This document shows, one piece after another, positions 13,501-24,059 of a stretch of DNA of 64,000 nucleotides. The DNA is from Tanypteryx hageni (lineage: Eukaryota > Arthropoda > Insecta > Odonata > Petaluridae): the NCBI GenBank assembly GCA_028673005.1, contig CM054116.1, positions 79,496,572-79,560,571 on the forward strand, in the 5' to 3' direction. A model generated the notes under the pieces. It saw only the letters and a program-made list of their open reading frames with translations. It made no database searches and had not been told where the DNA came from. Numbering within the stretch: position 1 is the stretch's first letter; the number at the start of each line of letters is the position of its first letter. Made by a program: the position numbers and the translations under genes.

Positions 13501-16035
13501 AGCCACTGTTATTGGGCTAGGTCAGTCCACGGAGGGGCGAGGGAAGGAAGAGTTGAGACTCAAGGAGGAGAGGAAGGAAGAGGGAGAGGATTAAAGCGAA
13601 GATGACGGGATTGGGAATGGAAAAGGGTTAGGGAGAGGATTTCTACGTAGTTAGGATGGGAGAAAGAGAGAGGATAAGAGAGAAAAAGAGAGAGATAATA
13701 GAGTTATAATGAAGGGAGGGGGCTGGCAGGTGGCTGGATCGCTCGCTAGCCAATAGGAGTCCATGCACCAATGATTATTCTCTTTTCATTTTTTCCTCCG
13801 TAAACAAGCGAGTTGGGAAACGTACTGAAATCCCTTACGGTTAGACGGGTTTCTAAAGATGCACGATACAGGGGGATGTGACGCTGGAACAGGCGCCTGT
13901 CACGAGATCTTTGCGTAGATGAAATCACGGCCATGTGGTACTTATCGTTTACTAGACATCCATCGATAAATCTGACGCATAATGCATATCAATCAATCAA
14001 GAGCTCATGGATACGTGCCCTTTTGCAGTCGAATCTTATTGCGAAACCTATTTAACATCTCTGTTTATCGTACGATGGTTGCCTTCTTCCTTATAATGAA
14101 TGAAAATGCATCATGCATTTTTCTTGCCTCCCATCCCTTGTTAAATAAAATCTTTCCGGTTAGTTTTCATAGCTTATTATAAGCCTTTTTGATTTTATCG
14201 TCGTGTATAAAATGCACAATGAACGAATTTTAAAACTTCTGCGTAGATTCGATTCGAATAAATCAAAATCACAACCTGCAATAGGTCAGAACCAATATTA
14301 TCAAAGTAGTTACTAATTAGCATTCTTGTAATAGGATTTTATAAGGAGTTTTTTGTGAAGAGATTCCTGATAATTTACGAAAGATAAAAATTTGAATAAG
14401 CATTATTTTTATTTTTTTATTGTCGCTCTTTGGTAACATACGGCTGCAGTTTTTTCATAACTTTGTTATGGATTTTGGAGATAACTAAGAGAAGTGCTTA
14501 AGTTTTTCACTTTCTGATATTGAAGTGCTTATTCTTTCATTCATTCCTTAAGCAAAGCAATCCTTAATTTTCATATCAGCATTCCGATAAATGATCTAAT
14601 GATTGATAAGCTGCCAATCTCCACCCCTCCTCTAGTACACCGTCGCAGGTTCTCATGTCCTCAAACTCCTATGCTATATTTATTCAGTACAGGTCTACCA
14701 ACGAGATGTTATGGTAGATCGCCGTTAAAATGAAATTCACTGGAACGACCATATTTACCAAGACGACACTCTCTACCTTTTTTACCTTGTTAAAAAAAAA
14801 CGTTTCAGTAAAATATTTGATAAATCATTTTCACATTTAGCATAACGGCTTTTGTAACGTCATTGTTACGGGCATATAAGGTGTATTCCTTGTTATGCAT
14901 ACCTAACTACTATATATACTACTACGTAACTCTTAATTGAGGAAACGTCTTTGAATAACGTAAATTATTTGTAAATCACAAACGCTGTTTCGTAAATTAG
15001 AACTCGATAGAATAAAAATATTTGGATTATTTCGATATATCGAGAGTATAGCGTGGTTATCTAACGTGGGATAGTTTGTTTGGATTTCATCGTATCGCTC
15101 CCTTCTCTCTCTCTCTCGCTATGTCCGCCTCTCGACCATTACGATTGTCCGCAAAATGTCATAAAGCGAACGGCAATAATAAATCAATCGTCTTAGGTGG
15201 CATTATTATTATTGACGTGGGTTTGGCTAGAGAATGTGCGTTGGATCGATTCGACTCTAAGGGGCGTGACAATGGGGCTGGTCGGGGAAGAGCCGGTTTT
15301 GAGTAATGGCAAAACAAGTGTGGGAGCGAAGAGTCGGACGGGGATGAAAAAGCGACGGAGAGGGGCTCTGCGGAATTCGCAGGTGGATTTCTGGGAAGCT
15401 GAGACTATCTCGGGAAAAATATTGACGTATTAAAATGCATAACCTGACCACTGATCGTGCTCTAACTGAGGAGAAAAAGTATAGTTTCCAGAATTCGGTG
15501 TAAGTAGGGAATTGTCAGAGGCGAAATTACAACTTCCAAAGAAGGGGATCCCGTTGGTTTTCTTTCCTTGAAGCAGTCGATGGGGTTAAGGGAGGGTATT
15601 TACCCTAGTCGATACAAAGAATTTGAATTCGTAAAAAACCTTATCGACTGCCGAAGAAGTTATTACCTGATTTCATATTTTATCAGATGACAGTCGGTAT
15701 AAGGTTGTGGCTTTGCCTTTTTTATCGGACTTTATTATTTGTTTGGCTGTGTGAATGAATATAAAATGAACGATTCAATTGCTAATAACTCGATATAACT
15801 AAAATTAGGACTATGGGAAACCAAAAATCGCCATTTTGATTCTTAAGAAGTTCATATTGAATATTGACATCAACTTGGGATGAATTAAACTGAAAATCTT
15901 TGTCGTGCTTACGCAGATCATTGACTCTGTGATATTAGGGATCCAATATGAACTGAAAATTACCTAAATTTGAAATAAAAAGAAAGAATTCCGCGTCGCT
16001 TATTCGTTTTGGGCTACAAACATCTTGATTGCAAA
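10600..16035. other. Non-coding stretch with two GC-richer patches
   Basis: No exon could be recognised. Positions 11640-12250 are distinctly CpG-rich (many CGCG and GCGC) compared with their AT-rich surroundings and could be a regulatory or untranslated region. 13400-13720 is purine-rich (GGAGAG and AGAGAGA runs). A possible hAT-like terminus (CAGTGGCGTATTGG) begins near 12781 but no partner end or target duplication was found. Confidence 0.45.
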
Positions 16036-16044
16036 TAGAAAGAG

Positions 16045-16307
16045 CAATAGCCGGGAAGTTTGGCGCCCTGGGAAAGACCTAAAAACACCGCATTAAAGCT
16101 ATCATAACTTCATAAATAATGATTTAAGTTATTTGCCAAATAATAATTGCATTTCATTTCTTACCATAAATAAATAAATTCGGTCGAACAACAAAGTTTT
16201 TCTAAATACTTATAATAACGTATATACTCGCGACTTGCCTGTTGCCACCCCTCCACTTCGGCGCTCGAGGCAATCGCCCCACACGCTCCTCCCTTGCTAT
16301 GGTACTG
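16045..16307. mobile_element. hAT-type MITE (263 bp) with 8-bp target duplication
   Basis: The element is bounded by near-identical 8-mers, AGAAAGAG (16037-16044) and AGAACGAG (16308-16315), 7 of 8 matching, the length typical of hAT transposons. Inside the left end lies TTTGGCGCCCTGGGAAAGA, matching TTTTGCGCCCAAGGAAAGA just inside the element at 57380. The right end (CTTCGGCGCTCGAGGCAATC) matches that element's right end (CTTTGCGCCCAAGGCAAGTG). It is too short to code for a transposase, so it is non-autonomous. Confidence 0.7.
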
Positions 16308-16315
16308 AGAACGAG

Positions 16316-18475
16316 AGATTATTAAGACTATCCACTCGTGATTTTCCAAAAAAATATTGTACAATGGCTAAGTGGTGTGAGGTCAGACGTGTACTGATTT
16401 GCCGCGGAATTTAGGAGGAAGCGGGAGAACTACCCGTGGAAAATAGGCGGCGATCTGCCACCAATATTTTCAGTGTGTAAGTGTACCGTGTAACGAATAT
16501 GTTTGGGGAGCACCGTTTTAAGGTAACTCCAAACCCATAATACGGTTGTGAAAAACCATATGCACATTTCGGCCGCCCTCGATGCTACTCACTGACAGTG
16601 GATCTCATTTCTCAATTTTCGAATATCACTAAAAATCGTTTTTGGAATTTTTTTACTCAGAATGGATAGCGATCACTTCCATTTATTCAGTCAGTTTGTA
16701 CAACCATGAAGAATCTATAATTTAGGAAGTTGTTACTTATTAACAGTCCACTTAAATTCAATTTCAATGTAACTATTTGAAGGGAAAGCCTCATGTTTAT
16801 GAGAGAAATTGCATCTGAATTTGAAGAAGCATATTCTTGCTACACGGGTTTAATTTTTTTCGTTTACGGAAATCGTCGAAACCATTTGATATTCCTGTGG
16901 CTGTATGATCTTTTGTGTCGGAATGGGTATTTCTTCACATCAGTTATGGTTATACATTCTTCATCCTCGCGTAAATGCTGCGAAAAAGGAAATTGGAAAC
17001 GTGGAACGCGTTGAGGTTCCTCAGCGCTGATGGAGTTACATCGCTAAAGCAGTTTCGTCGCCTTTCAAATGGCAAATTGCTTCGGTTACACCTAACTCGA
17101 CGTAACTTAGACGATAAAATGACGAGGACGATGTGATGATAGCGCAAAGAGTGGGGTTGCTGATCGTTCAAATTAATCCGTTTGTCCTTCCTTCACCTTC
17201 CTATCCTTCGGTCTCTTAGATCTCATTCCCATATAGTCAAAGTCCCCTCAAAGCCTATACGTCACGCTCACGCTAGTCTCGAAGGAAGGCTGATAGATCA
17301 GAGAGATAAATCTTTCGCGACTGCTTGAGTTCCCTTCATGTTGAGAACATAGGGGATTGGTATCGTCTCCCATCTCACATCGACGGAGGTTTGCGCTGGC
17401 GGCGTCTGAAGTGGCTTACCGGGGCGGGGGTTAGAGGCCTTTTGAGAAGAGGTGGCTCACCCTGACGGGGATCCGCGTAACTTCGTACGGCTTTCGTCGC
17501 CGGACGGGTGGAACACGTGTCCAGCGAGAGCGGAATGAGGAGTGGTTTAGTGAAGTCCATCTTGGGCTTTCTGTCTATGGTAAATGAGTATCGCGTGCGA
17601 AGAAGGTTAAAGAGGTAGGAGAGGGTCCACAAAAAGGAGTTCAGCACGTAGTTTAGCCTTCTCGAACGGACGGATAGGAATGTGGGAATCATCAGGGGAA
17701 TATTAATTATCAGGTTGGAGATAAAAATACGACGATGATGAATAAGAGATAAAGAGATTGGTTGATAATAAGTTGTATCGCATGCCTTGTAGTTTCATAA
17801 TGATGTCATTGAACATAAATTTCTGTATGTTGACGCCACATGATTATTACCAGTTAAAGTAAATGTGATGGAATGGATTCTATTAAAAAACGGTTGTCGA
17901 AGATAATTCTTGATGAAATCTTACGATCTCCGAAATGGTTATCAGGCGGAGCATTAACAAAATAGCATTAAAAAAGAAATCCGGGTAATAATAAAAGAAT
18001 ATTTTTCACATAACTTCCGAATAAAATACCCGAGGATAAATTTTCTCATACTTTGCGTAAAAGTTACATCTTTGGCATTAAAGAACACATTCTTTATTTA
18101 TGTGGCGTTCAATAGCAGCAAACGTGTTTTAGTTATAGCCCCGTAACGAGTGGGCAGTGATCACTAATTGATTTTCGATTGAGTATGAAAAGCATGTTCG
18201 AATGATTTGTTCTAATGCAGCCGGACTGGAGGAGAGAAAAATGAAATGCATGAGCAGGACAAAAATCAGAATGGAAACTCATATACAGAAGTTATACCTA
18301 CTTATATACTTTTTATCTTCCCATCCGCATTCTTTATAGCAAATGTATCAGGAACATTGTAAAGCCGAATAAACTCGAAAATTGTACCAATAGTTTATTC
18401 GGTTTTTCCAAGGATGTGTAGTTTTAGTTTTCCATAGTGACAATTAAAGTTAGAAATACTGTTTCGAGGTGAATT
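16316..18475. other. Non-coding stretch, no gene seen
   Basis: AT-rich sequence with a GC-richer section at 17340-17700 that has a 105-codon open frame on the minus strand. That frame contains no recognisable domain and shows no splice or start context that would mark it as real. The rest contains no feature I can support. Confidence 0.45.
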
Positions 18476-18479
18476 TTTA

Positions 18480-18745
18480 GCCTACTTTCCAGAATAGAAA
18501 TAGGCTTATGGTTTTGTCGTTGTCTGTCTGTCTATCTGTCCCACCTATTAACTTTTGAACCAATCGGCCGAAGCTCCCGAAGATAGTTTTTGTAGCGATG
18601 ATTGAAGTCCCGGGTTCGATTCCAGGAACTATCTTTCCCATTTGATTTACATGGTAAATCTGAAATACATCGTGCAGGATAATTTTCTCTTGCACATTAA
18701 AATATTTTAGAATTGTAATATCGGAGCGAGTTTTATACTATTCTC
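18480..18745 (+). repeat. tRNA-like SINE-type repeat, copy 2
   Basis: The repeat starts with a GTCTGTCTGTCTATCTGTCC block, continues through AACTTTTGAACCAATCGGCC, then a tRNA-like T arm around 18608-18625 (CCGGG-TTCGATT-CCAGG, 4 of 5 stem pairs). It runs on through CAGGAACTATCTTTCCC and TTTGATTTACATGG to an AT-rich end with ATCGGAGCGAGTTTTATA. The same block order occurs at 3585-3860, and the 3' block (ATCGGAGCGAATTTAATA) recurs alone near 25076. It is read as a tRNA-derived SINE; the 5' boundary is uncertain. Confidence 0.5.
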
Positions 18746-19050
18746 TGAGGAAAGGAATGAAGATTCTAATTGTTATCGTAGAACTTTTCTTATCGATTCA
18801 ATTTCTTAGGATTTTGCGTAAATACTGGCGATTTTGCAGTTCTTATCACTCGTTACGAGAGTGTTGCCATAGCAACAACTATTGTTGGACTTAGATTCGG
18901 TATATTCTATTACGTACACGCATTATTTTTGCCGCACAAATACGCGTGATCAATTTAATATTCCTTTCGAATGTATTTGTAGTATTTAATAACGCTAAAT
19001 TATGAAATTTGGGAACACAAAGAGCTACATATCCGTGATGACTTTAAAGC

Positions 19051-19125
19051 TATTTATTTATTTATTTATTTATTTTGGTCCAAAAACAGCACATTGGCCT
19101 TTACATTGGATACACCCAAAACAAT
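19051..19125 (-). repeat. Probable LINE 3' tail, (AAATA)n-like
   Basis: On the minus strand the sequence reads GGGTGTATCCAATGTAAAGG, then GCTGTTTTTGGACCAAAATA and ends in about six AAAT/AAATA units. A short unique 3' UTR ending in a tandem A-rich repeat is typical of insect non-LTR retrotransposons. No reverse transcriptase coding was recognised upstream of it, so the family is unknown. Confidence 0.4.
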
Positions 19126-19913
19126 ATTTAAAAAATATATATATATAACAAAATACCTATACATATCAAAATATATATAAAAACAGAAATTAACACACAT
19201 AAGATGGATGTAATAAAAATATAAATATATAAATATATATGTAATAAAAATATTAAAGCCAATATAAGTATTAAATAAATTATTAAATGGAAAGTAGGCA
19301 TCATAAGTTCTGTTTGGATCATCTTTATATTCTAGTTCTGAATATAACTTAAGAGTGATCACTTGAATTTATGGAATATTTTTTATTTCGCTAAATTGTA
19401 TGCAATGTGCTTGAAATTACTAAATAGTTCTTCTAAAGTAGTCATAAGTCCGTAGAATTTAGATTTGGTATCGGCAAAATTATTATCTTTCAATTTACAT
19501 TACGTATCAGGTATAATATTTTTCATAAAAAGTCTGTCACGAGTCAGTATTATAGTAATCATCGAGTAGTTCTTTTTGAGGTTGGAGAAATGTTCGATCA
19601 AAATCATTCACAAAATATTTTTTTATACATATGACTGGTAGAGAGCCCGCAGTTCTACTGTGGGAAATTTTGAGAAACATCAAAAAATATAATACACGAA
19701 GAACGAACAGAAAAAGAAGAATCAAACGTCGGGGGAGAGTGGCAAAATGTGGAACAAACATATAAGAACAAAGATAAAACCGTGAAGACGAACAAAAATG
19801 ATAAAAGTACTAAAAAACGAAGAGCAAAGAGAAAAAGAATAGTCAAACGTAAATTGTGTGACAAACCATTTAGTTACAATGCCTTGCAACAAATAAATAC
19901 ATTTTCCACCCCT

Positions 19914-20366
19914 CCTTGTTTTCTCCCTCCCTCTCTCTCTCTCTGCCTCCCATTCTCTCTCCCTCTCTCTCCCTTCCATTCTCTCTCCCTCTCTCTTCCT
20001 TCCATTCTCTCTCCCTCTCTCTCCCTTCCTCTCATTCTTTCTCCCTTCCTCTCATTCTTTCTCCCTTTCTCTTATTCTTTCTCTCTTCCTCTCATTTTTT
20101 CTCCCCTCCTCTCATTCTTACTCTCTTCCTCTCATTCTCCCTCTTCCTTCCATTCTTTCTCCTCTCTCCCTTCCTCCCATTCTTTCTCCTCTCTCCCTTC
20201 CTCCCATTTTTTCTCCCTCTCTCTCCTTTTCTCCCATTCTCTCTCCCTCTCTGTCTCCCTTCCTCCAATTCTCTCTCCTTCTCTCTCCTCCTTCCCCCAA
20301 TTCTCCCTCCCTATCTCTTCCTTCCTCCCATTCTCCATCCCTTTCTCTCTTCCTTCCCCTTCATAG
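19914..20366. repeat. Pyrimidine satellite, about 20-bp units
   Basis: About 450 bp of tandem units built on CATTCTCTCTCCCTCTCTCC with length and base variation (CTTCCTCTCATTCTTT, CTTCCTCCCATTCTTT). All six frames give Ser/Leu/Pro/Phe- or Arg/Glu/Gly-rich open reading frames, including the longest in this part of the window; these are consequences of the repeat and not genes. Confidence 0.9.
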
Positions 20367-20369
20367 TCT

Positions 20370-22520
20370 TTTAATATTTGAAATGGAAGAAATAGCTTGT
20401 TATTCCATCTCTTATTAACAGACCTTGAATTTATTTCAATGTCATAGGCTTACGGTATTGAGTTTGGCAAAAATATCGGTCATCATGGAAAGGAAACCTT
20501 TTTCATCAAAAAGACGCGAGTTTTTGTAGTTTAAAGCTCAATTGTGGGAAAATTCGATCCGTATTAGAAATTTAACCATAGGAAAACGAAACGTCATTAT
20601 TTTCTTCATCCTCAAGTTTAAGTCCTGACTTTTAGAATGTTATTTAGTAATTTTAATTTACAAATGAAAAATAGTCTACACCCATCTCCATGTTTTTAAA
20701 TGATGAAAATTACAGCAAAATATTAAAAATAAAATAAATTATTCAAATGAATTGGTTTAAACCAATCTAACACCCTATACTCTTTATTGTGGTTAAAATG
20801 ATATATTTAACTTGTCTCTACGTTATTTAGTTTCTGAGTTATAGATACATACTTATACTTGACCGAACACCTCCTCAGACATTGAATTATTTTTATATAT
20901 AGTATGATTTTTATGACCTATTAAAATTACTAGTATATTATTCACGTTAAAATAAAATTTAATTTTTGTTTACAGACCCATTTTTATAGTTAATGACATC
21001 CATCAAAATATTTTGTCTGGCTGTTAACTTTATAAGCATTAATTTTTCTTTGATATCTACGGAGCTGTGGTTTAAAGCCTACTTTATAGTTTTCAATAAT
21101 GTGGCAACCCCTGTTGGCATTAATGATCTCATACGCCATTTTGAGCACCAGTTAGGCTTCTAAATACAACATTTTAATGAAAATCTGTGGAAATTATTTG
21201 TAGTTGGAAGAAATAGGCTGAAATAGCAGCCCATATCTGGTCACAGTTCTTCCTTATGCGTGAATGAACCATAAGAGATGAAAACAGACGGTTGATTGAA
21301 TGCACGAAGACATTGTATCCCTAAATTACAGAATTGGGCCAAACTGTATGGTATGAGATTTAGTATTAAAACACTAAATCTAAATACAAAAGTCCAGATT
21401 GGGAAATTGGAGGATTTTGTATCGGGCTTTTCACTTCACTATCCTAAGCGATATTGAAAAAATAAAATTGTAAAGGTAATGGAGGTCTGGTACTTACAAA
21501 ATAATATGAGCTGAACTTTGTATCGAAAAGTGCTTTATCTTCTCTTAGTAGTCCGCGAATATGAATATCTAACGTGTCATTCGTGCGTTGAATGTAATTT
21601 GGAAAAAATATACCGTCTTAGTAATTTATTTGGATTTTTGACTACAGAAATATTTTCTGTTAAATTTCACATCCCCACAGTTAAAAATTTTAGCTAATAT
21701 GTGTCTCACCGTTCTGAACCCAAACGTAAAATTTAATCGTTTCTCTAAAGATTTGAATTAATCAAATTGTAGTCATTAGAAGAAATACGATTCTATTTGT
21801 TTTTATTAACTTCAATGGATAAAAAAAACATTTAATTTGTGTGCGACCTTTTATTTCGTACACTTTTATATGAGAAATGATAGAGAATTGCGAGACGCCA
21901 GCAATAGAAACGCGTATGTACGTGAATGATGGGACGAAATGGAAAATATTTGGAAAGTTATATGTATTACGATATCAAATCCGTAATGGGCTCCTTGTAT
22001 TTCCACTGAACTTCGTTATAATGGAACAAACATAATTTGAATATCTACACGATTACGTAATGATATTTTTCAAATGTACTTTTTCGTGTATTGCTTGCTT
22101 CTGGCGAAATAAAAGGAACTGACTATCTCAACATTTGAGGATCACTCACGTTCTCTTACTCTCTTCAAAAATGCAATGCGCGGAGGAGGCTTCGAAGGTG
22201 GAGATAAAGATAGAGTGACAAAGAGAGAGAGAGAGAGAGCATGGATTAGTCAGTAGTTGAGAATGATGATCCATGATAATGTTTGCGCGGTTGGAGCTTA
22301 TGGAGATTAGAGATTAAGAAGCGCAGAACGAACGAAAGAGGGTGTATATGACAGGTTTACTGCAACTCGGGCCCTCGATTCGGAGCGTATGACGCAAGAT
22401 ACTATTCGAAGGAAAGCCTGGAAAACCTTACATTTTATTTTTTCTCGAATCAGCAAAGAATTACACAGACGATTGCGATGGGTAAGATTCATGGGCAAAA
22501 AACGAACATAGCATAATATT
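20370..22520. other. Non-coding stretch, no gene seen
   Basis: AT-rich DNA with no recognised exon. A short (GA)n run occurs at about 22220-22240, shortly before the large inverted repeat. Confidence 0.55.
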
Positions 22521-22522
22521 GT

Positions 22523-23212
22523 ATACTAGTAGTTGGTGCTTGCATACTGCAAGCATTTCATCTCACCTTGAAAAAACATTCATTTTTCAGACAGACATTT
22601 CATCATTACAAATATTCTTTTAATTCTAAAGATTTCACCTCCGCAGCGATTTTCGTTTTTCCCACATGTAAAAATAATAGTTTAAAACAATCCCCAAATG
22701 TTGCAATTTTAAAAATTTTACACTATCTTCATTATGGGGTACTAATGCTACACATTTTAGCAAAATTTTAAAGTTGTAGCACTTCTAGAAGTAAAATAAT
22801 ATTTTTCTAATTGTTTAAATTTAAATAATTTTTAACGGCCGCCGCAATTTATATATGGTAAAATTGAAATGTTTATTTGTGCAAATTCACTACTCTGTAA
22901 ATAATTTGAAATTTTCAGCTTCCTAGCTCATCCCGTAGTACCTAAACAGTTATCCATTTGTTTAAAATTTAAGAATTTTTAACTGCCAAACAAATTAAAA
23001 TATAAAAATTTGTATAATCACTATTTCGTTTTTTTAAGAATTCTACTTATAGAAAAAATTTCAACTCCGTAGCACATGCGGAAATACATAATCCTCGAAA
23101 ATTTGTTTAAGCAATTGCAAATTTTTAGCTGGCGCATTTTTGCACTTTTTCATGATTTTCGAATTTCGAATCTCCAGCACATCTGTAAGTGCCTAAACAT
23201 TAGTATCCTCCT
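22523..23212 (+). repeat. Left arm of a 1.47-kb near-palindrome
   Basis: The arm begins at ATACTAGTAGTTGGTGCTTG and its reverse complement is found at 23263-23993. The outer 550 bp or so of the two arms look nearly identical by eye, with only scattered substitutions and one or two single-base indels. The inner part (about 23105-23165) differs by substitutions and an insertion of about 40 bp in the right arm. The same 65-codon open frame (starting KKHSFFRQTFHHYK) therefore appears on + at 22568-22771 and on - at about 23750-23960; it has no known domain. Each arm begins and ends without obvious coding content. Confidence 0.9.
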
Positions 23213-23262
23213 ATATCCTCCTCCTCTGTAAGAGTCGTCGATATATAATGATAACATATAAC
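23213..23262 (+). repeat. Loop segment, direct copy at 23994-24051
   Basis: The spacer between the two arms holds ATATCCTCCTCCTC, then GTCGTCGATATATAATGATA and ACATATAAC. The same string, with small changes, follows the right arm at 23994-24051 in the same orientation. The right arm is thus flanked by direct copies of this segment. Confidence 0.85.
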
Positions 23263-23993
23263 AGGAGGATACTAATGTTTAGGCACTTCCAGATAATCTG
23301 GAGATTCGAAATTTTTTTCATAGGTAGAATTTTGTGGAAAACCGACTAGAAAAAGCGAAAGTCTTTAAAAGTGCAACAATGCGGCCGATAAAAATTCGCA
23401 ATTTTTTAAACAAATTTTCGAGGATTATGTATTTCCGCATGTGCTACGGAGTTGAAATTTTTTCTATAAGTAGAATTCTTAAAAAAACGAAATTGGGATT
23501 ATACAAACTTTTATATTTTAATTTGTTTGGCAGTTAAAAATTCTTAAAATTTAAACAAATGGATAACTGTTTAGGTACTATGGAATGAGCTAGGAAGCTG
23601 AAAATTTCAAATTATTTACAGAGTAGTGAATTTGCACAAATAAACATTTCAATTTTACCATATATAAATTGCGGCGGCCGTTAAAAATTATTTAAATTTA
23701 AACAATTAGAAAAATATTATTTTACTTCTAGAAGTGCTACAACTTTAAAATTTTGCTAAAATGTGTAGCATTAGTACCCCATAATGAAGATAGTGTAAAA
23801 TTTTTAAAATTGAAACATTTGGGGATTGTTTTAAACTATTATTTTTACATGTGGTAAAAACGAAAATCGCTGCGGAGGTGAAATCTTTAGAATTAAAAGA
23901 ATGTTTGTAATGATGAAATGTCTGCCTGAAAAATGAATGTTTTTTCAAGGTGAGATGAAATGCTTGCAGTATGCAAGCACCAACTACTAGTAT
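23263..23993 (-). repeat. Right arm of the 1.47-kb near-palindrome
   Basis: Reverse complement of 22523-23212, starting with AGGAGGATACTAATGTTTAG and ending CAACTACTAGTAT. It is about 41 bp longer than the left arm because of an insertion near 23310-23360 (contains GTAGAATTTTGTGGAAAACC). The divergence between arms argues against an assembly artefact. A transcript across both arms could fold into a long hairpin. Confidence 0.9.
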
Positions 23994-24051
23994 GTTATAT
24001 CCTCCTCCTCCTATGCAAGATTCGTCGATATATAATGATAACATATAACAT
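23994..24051 (+). repeat. Second copy of the loop segment
   Basis: This reads TATATCCTCCTCCTCCTATG, a short variable part, then TTCGTCGATATATAATGATA and ACATATAACA. It matches the loop at 23213-23262 in direct orientation. Its own ends form a short inverted pair, GTTATAT and ATATAAC, suggesting a terminal or hinge segment of the repeat unit. Confidence 0.8.
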
Positions 24052-24059
24052 ATATATAT

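Noticed and set aside
19749..20374. Long open reading frames (over 200 codons) of Ser/Leu/Pro composition
   Set aside because: They coincide with the CTCTCC satellite; every frame and strand is open because of the repeat.
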